Shown: positions 36,095-48,970, counted from the stretch's first letter. The stretch is 64,000 bases of DNA from Setophaga petechia (GCA_024362935.1 JANCRA010000010.1:10656501-10720500); one strand, 5' to 3'. Notes: generated by a model from the letters alone, not told the origin. Program-made: numbers and translations.

Positions 36095-39000
36095 ACTCTG
36101 TGCAGAAGTAAAACCATGTTCTTCCAGATACAGAGAGATGAAAATTGCCCCAGACACAACTGCTACTAGAAGCAACTGTTGCCTGAATAGACTTTCCAGA
36201 TATAAATTTCAATGGAAATTCTAGAACAAGTCATATTTTTCAGCATATTTCTAGAGATTTCTCTGCCTAAAGACATCCCTCTGTCCGATTTGGACTGAAC
36301 TGCTGCTGCAGGCTCTCGTACTGCTGTCTTCCTTGGATAACAGAGGAGGAAACAGAAGATGGAAAAATTCAGAACAAGTTGTATCAAAGGTCCTAGCCAA
36401 TATCTGCATAATGCAGAGCTTCTTTGCCTTCCATAGAGCTGCTGAATAAGGAAAATGCAATCCATATGATGCAATCCATTTGATTCATGCTTTGACTTGA
36501 ACGGCTTGGTTTGGCTTCACTTTGTAGAGATCATGGTAACAAAAGGAGAGGTTTAATGACGACTTCATCAATTGAGAATAAACACTTCTATTGTCTTTCA
36601 GAACCCAGTAAATAGGTAACGTTTGAGGAAAATGTGCAGTGTGTTTGGAAACCTTTGACACGGGAGGCTGGGAGGACCCGGCTGTGATGCTGAGCCAGGC
36701 TCGGTGCTGCCAACTGCGCAGCAATGCCATTTATGGTCACTTAGTCATGAAATCCCTTTGACTTACAGTGCCTGTGGCTTCGGAAAAGGCAAACCTTTAA
36801 CTACGGTGAGCCGCAGCTGCCGGATCTTTAGCGTTACTGGCTGGGTGCTGGGTTAGCGGATGAGCTGCCCTGTGGGGATGTGAGGATTAGCATCTGCACG
36901 CTGGCTTGAATGTGGTACAATTTATTTTATGGCATTTGTTATGCATGGCTTTTGTTTTAATGCACAATGCTCTCCTGTGTTTGGATAAGGCTATTAGGTG
37001 CCAAAAAATTATAAATATTTAAAATCTCCTGATAAATTTCTAAAGCTACCCTGGTGCTATAGCCCAGTTATTCTTTTTCCAAGCCTTCGCCCTGACAACT
37101 TGCAAGTTTGACAGCCTCAGGGTACAAACGTTCAGTGTGCTGCTGCTTTGACAGAAACCTTTGGAAAAGATAGAACCATCCTGCTGGCTTTTCACCACAC
37201 ATTTCTGCTGAGATATGATGCATCTTCAAAGTCATTTGTGTGGGGTTAGTTGTAGTGTGGGGGGAAAAAAGTCATTGTTCCTTGTGTATTAGCAGTGCCA
37301 CTGAAATCTCAGAGAGGTGATAGCAAGCATGACCTGCTGGGGCAGAGAAAAGTCCTTCTACCCACAAAGACTCAGCCTGAATGCTCTGCCATGGCCGATT
37401 CCTGCTCTAACCAAAGTGAGCAGATGTTGGATTAACAGTTGAGATTAACTCTGATTCTTGTCCTCTTACAATCAAAGCAATCTGTTGCTGAACAATGTGT
37501 CAAGCAGAGAGCATGTACAGTGTCCCAAATGGCTGGGATCTCTCATGTATGGCCCATGACTTGGAGGAATCCAAGAACATATCATCACATGAGACTGTGA
37601 TAAGTTGATTACCCTGAAACAGACCTGACTTCATTAGTCACCATCATGCGCAGTTCACTGATGTCAGCGAGGGCCCGTGCTGCCACACCCCACACCCTTC
37701 TGCTTCTGCAAAACCAGGCTTCAACAGACTTTTTCTCAATGAAGCAGCCAGTGTTAGAACTGCCATTTCCCTCTGCTGTTAGTATGCTCCAAAAAACTAA
37801 TGGCAAGTGTCCATCGTGGAACACCATGGTACCATTCCAGGGCCCCTGAGGATATGATAAACGAGATTAAATTTCCATTAAGGATTGTTAATGATCCCAA
37901 AAAGAGCAGCAACAGACCTGCAAAGGCCAGCCAACTTTTATTTACCTTTACAGTTTAAACTGTGCTCCCAATTTTTTTAATCCTGCCAGCAAAGCAACTC
38001 CCTGTGAATTCAGAGAGCTTAATGCCATATTCTGAGAGACATTCTGCAGTGACTTCCTGCTAAAAATAGAGCATGCCATAATGAATTGCCATTACAATTT
38101 ATTCCATTTGTCAAGGCTGTACTTTCAAATAGAAAATATTCTGAGCAGTTTCATGATAAAACAATGTGTATATGGCAGAGGAAGCCCTCTGCTGCTGAAT
38201 TAAACAGGGTCTTTTTAAATTCAGTTTTGCAGTGAATTACCACAGAGGAAGAGTATTTTTAAAACAGTGAAAAAAAACCCATTGCTGTGTACAACTGCTT
38301 AAAGAGAACCAAGAAAGCAATGACGATGTTCTTCCTTCCTTATATCTGTGTCTAGTGAGTAAAGGAAGAATGGAATAGAAAGATCCTTGTCATACAGGAC
38401 AAATCAAAAGAAAAAAGTATCCATCCCAGAGCATAGTATTGAAATCTCCCTCTCTTTCTGCCTATATACATACATCCACACAAATATCTACCCATATAAA
38501 TATGCACATAAGGTATTTCTGCAAGGCATACATTAGTTCATTTGTAATAATATACAATACCAAGATGGTATTCCAGCAAGTACAGATTCATGGCTTGTTT
38601 TTGTTTCTGTCTCCTGATGAAACTTGAAACACAGGTTCACTTTTGTTAAACTGTCTTCCAACTTCATTTCAAAGGAAACACAGTTTTTCAGGTCAAATGT
38701 GACCCCAAGAAGAATCTGATCACAGAGCAGTACAGAGGGACTCTCTCTCATCAGTAGATGAGACCAAGCATTGATGCCCAGCCCTGCAGTTGCTGCCACA
38801 GCTGGATATCACATTTATGGCCAGGCAGGTCCCAGACAGGGCAGCTCTCCTGATCTCAGTCCCCTGTGCAGGTGATGGGGTGCTGTGCAGGCAGGGGCTG
38901 CCCCTCTTCACTTCCCATCAACCAGAAATCTTGGTCATAGTGTAGCTGTGAGGGTCATCTGTGATCAGGAAGAAAGGAATGAAACAAGACCTGTTCCTCA

Positions 39001-39323
39001 GAGCAGAAAATATTTTGCTGTTTTTATTCTCTTTCCATAAAGCAGTCATTGTTTCACAATAATAATGAAAACAGTCAGGATTCAGCAAAAGGCTGAATTC
39101 TGATCAAAACCCCTGTGATGTGCAGGGAAGGGCAGCTGTGACACGGGCTGCTGCATCCAGACCACCAGCACCCCACCAACCCTGCATGGTCCCAACATGA
39201 GCAAAGCCTCGACTGTGCCACTGCCCTTGTCCTGAGTCTGACGGGCTGAGCTGGGCTTGCATGTCTGTGCCAGAGCTTTGTTGAGCACTTCACATCTGGT
39301 TTTATGCCTCAGTGCTTCTGGTG

Positions 39324-39378
39324 GGATGGATGGATGGATGGATGGATGGATGGATGGATGGATGGATGGATGGATGGA
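39324..39378. repeat. (GGAT)n microsatellite
   Basis: About 13-14 perfect GGAT units without interruption make this the longest clean tandem repeat in the window. Perfect arrays of this length are generally length-variable. It lies in non-coding DNA about 2.3 kb upstream of the filamin coding start. Confidence 0.95.
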
Positions 39379-41256
39379 AAACCACTCAAAGAAACCACTG
39401 TCCTTATGTGTGCAGAGCATGTCATTACACAGTATATCATTGGGATGAAAATTTTCTTTGCTGAGTCTATGGAAAAAAATTACTTTTATTGAAAATTTTA
39501 GCAAAATATATAAGTTAAAAATAGAGGTCCTACTACTAATTCTGTCTTTTTCCTGTGTAATTCCTATTCACTGCCTTTGTTACAGAAAAAACAATGGCTG
39601 AAGCTTCAACTTGCAGCATGGCACGGGCACAAAATGATATTGAAGAGTGTGCATTACTAGGTGTGGCAGTGAAAAGGAAAGGAAATTAAAATATTATAAG
39701 CAATCAGCTAATCCGGATGTGGAATGGTTGCGAAGGAGTCCCAGCCCAGGCCAAAGTCAATAAGCAATTAATGTCTATTAAAAGATGAAGTATAGGATGA
39801 TGGGAGAAAAGTTCTTGAGAAAAGACTCAGCTCCATATTTCCAGGCTGCTCTCCCCTGGGCTGGACAAGCCTGCGCTGACGCCTCACAGAGGCACGGAGC
39901 TGCAGCATCTCTATGCCCTGCATTGGTTTTGCTCTGTAAATAAAAGCTCTCACTTAATGTCAGTTTTTATTTGAATAATAAAAGCAGCTTCCTGCTGCTT
40001 GGCTCAGTAATTTGAGGAAAGGGCAGTGGCTGCTGTGCCATGAGATACACTTCAACACTTCAGTATACTAAATCTCATCTCTGATTTCTTTGATAGTTTT
40101 AAAACAGGAGGCAATGCTGATTAGGGAACAATGGAAGTTTAGACATAACTCCTACATTACCTCACCTTTATATTTGCTTCTTTCATAATTTATTGTCAAA
40201 AATGCATCTAATATAAATTATTCTGGGGGAAGGATCTATTAAGTCACTGGAGTGAAACCATGATGTGATGGTTTAGTGGAGGCATTAGAATAACATCCTT
40301 GAAAGAAAATAACTGGACATCTGCATTCTAATTTTCTAGCTGAGAATGACTATGGTAATTTAATTAAAGATTTTATTGACTGTATTTTAATGGATTTGTT
40401 TTCTCTGACAGACACCTGCACCTTTCAGAGTGGCAGCCTTGATGTAAATAGGTGGACAGGCACACACTTTGCTTGGATCAGTGGAGCAGCTCCTGGTAGC
40501 AAAGCCAAGACCGTAAGTGTGTGCTGGGTGAGCGGGTGGGCACAGGCTTCCCTCAGGATAGGGATATCCAGGGACACCTCACCGCAGCTTCCAGGGATCC
40601 AGTAAGTGTCATGAGATGAGTCGGTGACCTCCAAAAATTCAGTTTGCAGCAAGGCAGCTGGAGTAGTTCTATTGACTCTGCTGTCATCAAGTGAGTCAGC
40701 GGCAAGTCACAGTCTCCTATGTCAGCAGGGAGTGGCGCGCCAGGAAATCAGTCACAAAATTGGGGGGGAAAGCAAAGAACCCCCCAAGAATTCGAACCGT
40801 AATTAACTGCTTTTAGAGGTTTCTATTATTTTCAAATCGCCGATAAAATCGTATGTGTCGGCAGAGAGGTTGCCCTCCCGTTGTCACATCGCACCCTGTG
40901 GGAGCACCCTCAGCCTCTCCCGGCGTGGGCTGTGCAGAACCGAATCCCCCCAGCGCAGAGCCCCGGCTCTGCCGGCCGCCCTGCACAGCTCTGCAGGTCG
41001 GGCGAGAGATGTCAGCCACCCCCGGCTGCACCCACCCACGGCCGTCACACGGCGGGCGGCCTGACTTGCGCCGCCTGAGCGCGGCTGTGGTGGGGGTGTG
41101 CGGGTGGGTCAGGGACTGCGCTCCTGTTCCTACTGCGGGTTTCATTTGTCTGTGGGGCGAGTGGCCTGCACCCGCACCGGGCACCGGCGCCAGGCCAGCT
41201 ACGCCCCTGCCCGTTCTTGGGGGCCGCGCCCCAGCCCCGCCCGGCACCTCGGCCAG

Positions 41257-41604
41257 GTGAGTGTCGGCCCAGGGTGGTCCCGGTCCATCAAGGGCTCTGC
41301 CAGGCCGGGCCAAGCAGAGCCAACTAAGTCAGGCCAGCCGAGCCGAGTCGAACCGCGCCCATCCCATCCCATTTCCAGGCCGGCCCCCGCGGGCCGGTGC
41401 GGCGGGGCGCGGGGTTGATGGGGCGGAGGGCGTGCCGCTCCCCGTGGATAAAGGCCGGGCGGCGGCGCGGGGCCGGCAGAACGGTTGGGTTGGGTAGCGG
41501 GGGAGGCAGCAGTGGCAGCAGTGAGAGCAGGAAAAGGAGAGGGGCCTCCGCTGAGCGCAGCGCTCTTCACTCTCTCCCTCCCTCCTTTCCCTCCCTCCCC
41601 GCAG
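41257..41604 (+). other. Candidate 5'UTR intron upstream of the filamin start
   Basis: A consensus donor CAG|GTGAGT lies at 41254-41262 (exon end at 41256). A strong acceptor lies at 41561-41604: a long CT-rich tract ending in CCCCGCAG, followed by GC-rich sequence starting at 41605. Splicing would join a non-coding exon ending at 41256 to an exon of 59 untranslated bases before the ATG at 41664. Both sites are consensus-grade, but this is prediction only. The pyrimidine tract might instead be an unspliced 5'UTR or core-promoter element. Confidence 0.4.
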
Positions 41605-41663
41605 GCGGCCGGGCGGGGCGCGGGCGGAGCGCAGCGGATCGAGGAGGCGGAGCGGGGCTGGCC

Positions 41664-42012
41664 ATGAGCACGCAGGCGCGGGGTCAGGGCGCGCGGAGAG
41701 CGGCCGATCCCGACGGCGAGATGCCCGCCACCGAGAAGGACCTGGCGGAGGACGCGCCTTGGAAGCGGATCCAGCAGAACACCTTCACCCGCTGGTGTAA
41801 CGAGCACCTGCGCTGCGTCAACAAGCGCATCGGCAACCTGCAGCATGACCTGAGCGACGGGCTGCGGCTGATCGCGCTGCTGGAGGTACTCAGCCAGAAG
41901 CGCATGTACCGCAAGTACCACCAGCGGCCCACCTTCCGCCAGATGCAGCTGGAGAACGTCTCGGTGGCCCTCGAGTTCCTGGAGAAGGAGAGCATCAAGC
42001 TGGTCTCCATCG
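41664..42012 (+). CDS. FLNB: Filamin, first coding exon (filamin B; N-terminus and most of CH1 domain)
   Basis: Filamins are large cytoplasmic actin cross-linkers: two N-terminal calponin-homology domains bind F-actin, followed by 24 Ig-like repeats and C-terminal dimerisation. This exon gives 116 residues plus one base and is open to a consensus donor G|GTGAGT at 42012/42013. It includes the filamin signature '[12 protein letters not shown]', then '[12 protein letters not shown]' (CH1 helix A), '[20 protein letters not shown]' and '[19 protein letters not shown]', and ends at 'KLVSI' with the first base of the next codon (phase 1), as in mammalian filamins. 'VNKRIGNLQ' and 'RKYHQRP' favour filamin B over A ('SKRIANLQ', 'RKHNQRP') and C ('GKRLTDLQ', 'RKFHPRP'), by recall. 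A first intron of at least 22 kb also fits FLNB rather than the compact FLNA and FLNC. Start: ATG 41664 adds 19 residues before ATG 41721, where mammalian filamin B begins (MPVTEK-like). Which is used is uncertain. The remaining exons lie beyond the window. Confidence 0.88.
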
Positions 42013-45000
42013 GTGAGTGCGTCTCCGGCGGGCCGTTTTGTTGTTTTCTCGTTTAATTGTGTGTTTTCCTGCGCTGGACCTTTGCCTGGCGGAGCTATGA
42101 CGGGGCTCAGGGCAGTGGGGGCTGCGGGCTTGGAAGCTGAGGGGCTTCTGCTTCTTCTGTTTTTAAAGAGCTGGGTGTGCCGTGGGGCTGCCCCACAGCC
42201 CGGCTGTCGGGGCTGGCAGTGAGCTCCTGTCCTCCTCAGCGTGCCTCATGATCACTGCTTCATAGGTGAAGCTTTGCTTTCAGGTCTTTCCTGAAGAAAC
42301 CTAGTGCCGGAGCGTGTTCTCTCCCTGTGCAGCCAGTTCCTCCAGGCGCTGACCCCTCCCGCAGCCCGGCAGGGGTGTGCGGCAGGACGATGCTGCTCTA
42401 GCTGGGCGTACCTGGGCTCCGGCACCGTGCTGGAGCCAGGCTCTCACGGCTGTGCAGAAATAGCTGCAGCCGTAGATAGTATAGGAGAGTGGGGAGACTT
42501 TGCTCACCACGGCCCAGTAGATGATGCCAGTGTTCAGCTTAGCATTGATGCCTAAGCACAGTTGTAACTTTTGAGCAGGATTGCACTTTCTCCTCAATCT
42601 TTCTGCTGCGATAAGTTACGGCAGGAAATGTTGAAGGAACCCTGCTAAGCAATGGGTGCTTTGAGCTGGCATGAGATTTGCCTGCCTGGGCCGTACTGGG
42701 GCATGCAGTTGGTTGATAGCTGGTAGTTTGGAGACGAAGGCTGCTGGCATGCACGTCGGATTGCGGATGATCCCTCAGGAATGCATTCGGTGACCGTTTG
42801 GGGAATAGCTCAGGTGTGGCCATAACGTAGTCTGTAAAGCAGTAATTTGAATGCCTGAGAGATCTCTGGGAAGGAATGTGAATGCCTTTTCTTGCGCTTT
42901 GCCAGATAATTATAACTACTGTTTCCTGATGATTCTGGCCTCGATGAATTGCACAGCTGAATTTGTAGAGTGTAGCTCTCCTCATTTTAGTTGTCTAAAA
43001 TGCTTGCCCAAGGTAAAAGCTATTTCTATTCAAAGGCTTTAACTACAATAGCCAGAAAATAAAAACTTCTCCAGTTTGGGGGAGACCTAGCCCTCTCTGG
43101 AATCCTGTAGCTGAGTACCCTCTTCTTCCCCTCTGCTAGTGTGTAAAAGCAGCTTTGGACAAGAAGTGAGGACTGTTGGTCCTCCCTGGGCAGAACAGCT
43201 AACTTGCAGCTGGGAATGAAGCTGGTGCTAATTATTTACTTAGAGATGGAGTCCCTTTGCACTCAGTGGGGTTCGAATTGCAGCTGCTGATTCCTGGGCT
43301 GAGCTTTTGCTAACATCAGAGCTCACCTTTGTGTGGCAGGTGCTGGACTAGCTCCAACACCAGGCCAGCATTCCCCTCCTATTGTATTGTTTTCCCTAGA
43401 AAAGTGTTGTTGCTCCAGCTGCCTTCCTCTTTGTCTGTGGAACTTCCCGAGGGTGACGGGCTTGGGAGATCAAGGCTGCTCCAGTCAGGTCTGGCTTTCA
43501 GTGACTTCCGTTCTAGAAATGCTGCTGCAGCAGCACAGCTCCTTTACATGGTTAGGCTAAACTGCAGGGTATCTGTAATCGTTTAAGACATGTCTATTTG
43601 TTTTACAGCTTACTTGCTTTGTGTTGGTTATTAAAAACCAAATAAAATTTTAAAAACCCAAACCATTAGAAAACTTGAAGCTTTGAGACAATGGAATGAC
43701 TATGACTGCTAATGCTTTTGCCATATCCCAGCCTCTACATGAAGGAGTGTACAGCTCCATCAGTGCTCTGCCACCTGAGCTGGAGCCAAGGAGTAGCACA
43801 GGAGCCCTACTGTACAGTCCTGGATAAACTGAGCCTGTCCTGAAAAAACGTTCTGAATGCCCTTTCCAAAAAAGACATTGAGTGAGCCTTGCAGTGCTCT
43901 GCTGGGTTGAAGGGCCAAAGCCCTTGGCACCTGTCCTGCAGATGCAGTGTCTGCTGGGATCACTACCTATCCTTGGTGTGTTTTTCCCTGCAGGTTCTGA
44001 AGACCTTGAGGCTTTGGGGTTTTTTTCTACTGTTTAGTCTCTTTTGTGTTGCTGAACAAAACCAGGGCCATTGCAGACCCTGGAGCTGAAGTGAAAAAAA
44101 AAAACAACATCTAGTAAGGGCTCTAGGTGGAGAACTTTATGACCAGGTTGGTCTTTAGGGCCTGGGGTGTTTAGGGCTAACTCTGAGCCAAATCAACTGG
44201 GGAAACCTGACAGCTGCGCGGGCTGGATTTCTGGCATTAATAATGCCATCAGACCTCTGCTAAGTGGATGCAGTGCCTGTTCCAGTTATTATTTAACTTC
44301 CAGGAACATTTTGGAAGCCATGTGTTATGGCTCAGCTACTGCTGCTGTACTACAACCACATTTAAAAACCTTTTCAGTAGCAAGGTTTTGGCATTCAATG
44401 TTTGTCTATTTAAAATAAGTCTGCCTATACACAGTGTTTGACCACAACCCTTTCTGGATGCACATTAGAAGCCCAGCCTCTCCTGCTGCTGTTACCCTTG
44501 GTTTAGTCTCTGCTCAAAGTCTTTTGCTAGTTTCAGGAAGCTTTTCTTCTAGGCATGAAGTATCTCCAATTCAATGCAAAATGGACTGCACGTATGATCT
44601 ACTGTAAAAAAGACCATGAAGCACATAGGTGCTTTGTGCCATCCAGCAAAGATGGGAGTGAATGCTCTGAAAAAGCTGCTGTGGGAGGAGGTGACTTCAC
44701 AGAGCCTTCTTCTCAAAGTGAGGTGGCTGCTGTGCTGCTCAAGTGTTAACAAGTGTTAAGTCTAGCCTTTTTCAGTGTCTGCTAGACTGAGATAATTGCA
44801 AATTCCTGGGTGCTGAGTGGCATGCTGCATGACTGGCATTGGGAGTAGGATGCCAGGAATGTGGAGCACAAGGGCTTTCTCTTGGTGAAGGGGCTGATCG
44901 ACTCTACAGATTGCTTAGCAGAGAAGGGAGGGGAGTTGAAGCTAATTTGGCATTGAGCTTATCCCTAGAAACCCTGGTAACAGGAGTCAACTCATGTAGC

Positions 45001-48000
45001 TTAGAAACAGAAGAGTTGGGTGCCTGAAGCCTGGCAAATGGTTTTGGGGTGAGACCTGCTAAGTTGAACCCAAGCTTGCAGCCGGCAGGTCCTAGGTGCA
45101 AACTCTGCTGCTCAGTACCTGTTGGCAGTGTTCTCACGGCCACTGCTCATCCAGTGGCCTTGTGTCTCTGGTAGAGGGAGGATGGGTGCCAAGCTGCCTT
45201 GTTGAGTAAAACTGCTGCCTTGGGCTGCTACAGTCAGATTGAGTACACTGAAAAATGTGGTTTCTCTGCCAGGTTGCACTTTCACCAGGTAAGTGAGCTG
45301 ACCTGGCTTGCCTCACAATGGCAGGATGTGAAGTGGGAATGAAAGTCAGTGGATGGGCAGTGGCATGTCTGTGCCATGGCAGTAGGATCCACTGCTGGCC
45401 ATGGCTACTGTTGTGTGATTTGTTTACAGATTTGTCTCTGTGGTGATCCTGTGTCCTGCTGCAGTGCCTGCAGGGAGTTCAGCTATGCCAGGAAGGAGAT
45501 GGGTGGGGAGAGGAGGGGTTTATAGTCATGGTCAGTTGGTACTTGCCTCATGGTGTGTTTGGTGGTGACATATCCCAGCTGCAGGAGTACTGACCAAACA
45601 TAGCCTGTGCATTGAGTGGGGTTTTGGTTAATGATCAAGTACTTGATGCACACACTGTGGTCTATAGTGTGCTTAAGGTAAAAGTATCATGACCTGTGAG
45701 TCTGAGTATCTTACAGAAATCTCATTTTAGGAAAACAGTTGAAAACCAACTTTCTTCCCAATGCTGCTGATACATTAAAGAGTGACAAAACAAACCGTGC
45801 ATTTCTAGAGGGGAAACTAGTCTCTTGTAAAACAGTAAATGTGTTGTCCTGTAATGCTTAGAACTAGGTCCTTGAAAACTGAAAAAAGAAACTGTGTTTT
45901 CAGCCTGTGTACATTTAAGGGCTCTTTGGTCTCACTCAGTGTTCTATTAACACATCTTAACGAGGTAGTCAAAATACACTTGCATTTTGTCTGCCACTTA
46001 TCTGTGACTTCCCTGGATGCTGCTTTCTGGAAAATATCCAGTGTGTCTTGGAAGCAGATTTCTCCTTCTTGGAAATAGGACACTCCTTCCCCTTGAAAAT
46101 GATTTTTTATAGATATGCAATGGACCTCTTTGTTGGAGGTGCCTTCAGCTTTGGAAGGTACTTGGTCTGCTCAGGACCTTCTGTTTCAGTAGTTGGACTG
46201 CTGGTCTAATGAAAAAGTGCCTTTGCCTGAACGATGAGTTCCAAGTTACAGGAGACTTTAAGGTAGCATTCACAGACTGTTCTTGCATTCTTTTACATAT
46301 GAGCGGAAACTTGTAAAGTGATCAAACTTGAGTAAAATTACTTAGGGCCAGCTAGACTAATGTGCTAAACAGCTTTTTCATTTAAGGCGCTGAAGGCTAT
46401 GCCAGCTATTCAAGATGGACTGAACTCTCAACTGCTCCATATTCTAATGCCACGTCCTGTATTGACTTACATGAGGATGTTTAAATCTAAATGGGTTAGG
46501 ATAACTCTTTTCTAGCCTACAACTGTAACCTAAGAATGTGGTTAGCCTTGTGTGTGGTCATGCTGTGATGTTGCCAGCATTGTTCTGTGTCTGCTCCAAG
46601 CAATGGGAAGTAAAACAATGGTCTCTGAATCCCCCAGGCTGCAGAAGAATTCTGTTTTCTCTCTGCTGCTCAGAAAAAGACTTTGATGAGCAGCTAGTTT
46701 GGGTCCTGGACAAGGGTCTGCCAAGTTTAGACCACTAATCCACGTTTAGCAAGCACACCAGCACAAAAGTGTTTTGCTGGCTATGCTGGAGTGAACAAAC
46801 CTCTGCTGTACTGTGATGCTTACCCGGTCCCTGCCGCCAGCACCAAGTGGCCCTGTCTTCCTTGATTGCCTGGCATGACAGGGAGCTCATGAATATGTCA
46901 CCTGAGTCATAAGTCATTACCTTAAAAGAGACACAGAGCTCAGTGGATTGGTGTTTGGCTCTGTCTGGTTTAGTACCAATGTGCCTGAAGAGCCTGTCAC
47001 AGTGGCTCTTGCTTACAAAGCATTGAGTATGACTCTGGCTGTTGGTGACGTAGCCAGGCTTTCTGTAGACAAACTGTAGGTGCCTTTGGGGTTTTCTTGC
47101 TTTTTTTGTGACCTCTGATAGTACTGTGGGTCCTGTTCTAGAGTACCCACCCATGGGGAGGAGGAGTGCACCATGGTAGTGGTGGTGGGTGGCAATAGAT
47201 GGGGTGGGTGGCTGCAATCAGCTTGGATGTGGCAAGAAAACCGGAATTGAATATACCAAGTGTCTCTGCCAGAGAAAGGAAGTGCTGTGTAGCTGGATGT
47301 TAACTGCTGTGGGAAGATTCAAACCCAAAATATATGTAGAAAAGACTAGGGGAAGGCACCACCTACCCTTGTTAGATCTGAGCAGTGAAGTACAGGTTTC
47401 ACTACATGGCACTGCTTAGCTTGCTGCACGCTGAATTCCTGCTAATGGTCAAAAGTGGTGGGTGAACAGTATGTTCGTTTAGGTGGTGCTTGGAGGAATA
47501 AGAGTATCAGTTTCATGAAGATGCTGTGTCTGTGAAACTTGTGCTAGCTGCTTCTGTATCTTTTCTGGATAGCTGTACTTGTCTGTCTGTGTACGTGGTA
47601 AACGTGGATACTCACTGGACCCTCTTGCAACCCCCCCACTGGGTGGGGTGAGTAGAGCTACCCTTACTCTTCCTGGGAACTTGACCTCGGGTTCAGAGTT
47701 GAGTCAACTGAGATCTGAGGTTCTGTGCAATGGGCTAAGCAAGCTCTGCCTGTTTATTTGGACTTGTGCAATGAAACTCTAGTGAGTTTTTCCCCCTAGG
47801 TTCTGCTTCTGGGGACTTGGTGAAAGATTTTCTTTCCTCACAAGGCAAAAGTTTGTGTAGTTGCACCCCTGCTTGTTTGTGTTCCTCCTAAGGAAGAACC
47901 TGTGCTCTGTAATCTATTAGGGAGGACTTTCTTCTAGGTCATCATTAGGAGATAAATCCCAGTTCTGTACTCAAAAGCCTTGCAGTAAGTGTATGCTGTA

Positions 48001-48962
48001 TCTTAACCAGATGGTTCTCTGGGCTCTGATGTGGTCTCTAACCTGTCTGTCAGCCTCCCTTGGCTCTCTGTCCCTCCTGCAGCTAGCCTTGAATTTTGAA
48101 GATGCCTACATAATATCTGGTACATCACAGTGAGGATTGGATCTGCTGTGGTGGGCTTTGGGTTCACCTAATGGATTGCAAATCCTTGTGTAAGCACTAT
48201 TCTGCTGTAAGCAGTTTAAGTCTAACATCCATAGTGAGATGTATGCTGTGTCTAGTTCCTACTGTTCTTGTACATGGTAACTGGGATACAACCACTGCAA
48301 AAATTGACTGGATTTTTTGTGTCAGTGAATACAAGCTAGGCCACTTCAAAAAGGAGCTAAATGAAATTTTGCCCAAGTTCCTGGGGAAGCAAGGGTTGCC
48401 TGGCACATCCTCCCTTGTGGCGATTAAGGCAGCAGACACTGCCCTGGGCTGCCTGGGAGTGAGCAGAGGGTGGAGTAGCTGAATCCCGTCTCCCCTGGTG
48501 TGATGGATTGAAGTTCTTTGAACCTCCTGCTGATATTGCCCTTGAAAGAAAATAGCCACGTCTCTCTAAAGTGTCTGAGAAGAACGGCCGCACAAGCAGC
48601 TGCACTGTCTAGTTACCAGTGAGATGCTTCCTCTGAGTCAAGTGATGGCCCTTTGCTGTTCCTTACAACCTGGAGAAGTAGACAACTAAACTAATGGGAA
48701 GGAACCGGTAAATACAGAAGGCAATCTCTCACTTTAAAGCATAAATTCAGCAAATACTTCAGAGTTCATTTGTCTGGGTCACTGAAATATAGCAAGTTTT
48801 ACTGATCAGGCTGGTGAGTTGGTAGTGGCAGAGCTTTGACCATCCAGGCTGTGGCCTTTCTTGCACAGGGACAAGCTGTTTTCATCTAACAGCAGCAGCA
48901 GGTTGTATGAGCTCTCAGCCAACGTTACCCAGTAACAGCACAAAAATGACTGTGGGCTGCAA

Positions 48963-48970
48963 TGACGTCA
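48963..48970. promoter_or_regulatory. Perfect cAMP-response element, possible intronic enhancer
   Basis: TGACGTCA, the palindromic CREB/ATF site, occurs here with its CpG intact in an otherwise CpG-poor intron. About 55 bp downstream is ATGACGTG (a CRE half-site variant) followed by a forkhead-like TGTTTATTT (about 49016-49029). Clustering of two CRE-type sites and a FOX-type site suggests an enhancer, but a single 8-mer can occur by chance. Confidence 0.35.

Larger units (their letters stand above)
31961..40839. other. Non-coding DNA upstream of the filamin promoter
   Basis: No coding exon is recognised. The stretch contains a 19-T homopolymer (33552-33570), a short AT-alternating patch (36065-36082), a GGAT microsatellite (39324-39378), and an AT-rich block with octamer- and forkhead-like motifs at 36900-37060. 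The last has the look of a conserved element. An AP-1 consensus TGAGTCA at 40692-40698 sits just upstream of the promoter CpG island and may contribute to its control. Confidence 0.55.
40840..42030 (+). promoter_or_regulatory. CpG-island promoter of the filamin gene
   Basis: CpG density is high from about 40845 through the first coding exon. Sp1-type GC boxes occur at 41235-41242 (CCCCGCCC) and around 41611-41620 (GGGCGGGGCG), and further GC-rich clusters lie at 41398-41480. There is no TATA box at a convincing distance, as is normal for broadly expressed CpG-island promoters. A pyrimidine-rich tract runs from about 41561 to 41600. The transcription start cannot be placed from sequence alone. 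Such islands often fire in both directions, and the human locus has an annotated antisense RNA (FLNB-AS1), so divergent transcription toward lower coordinates is possible. An in-frame, stop-free region upstream of the start codon (from 41397) is attributed to GC richness. Confidence 0.8.

Noticed and set aside
41397..41663. Extension of the filamin reading frame upstream of ATG 41664, including an ATG at 41418.
   Set aside because: The added sequence is low-complexity Gly/Arg/Ser, is not part of known filamins, and may be removed by the predicted 5'UTR intron.
41199..41921. 240-codon open frame on the - strand across the filamin promoter and exon 1.
   Set aside because: It is antisense to the real filamin exon and promoter island. 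Its openness mirrors GC-rich codons of the sense strand.
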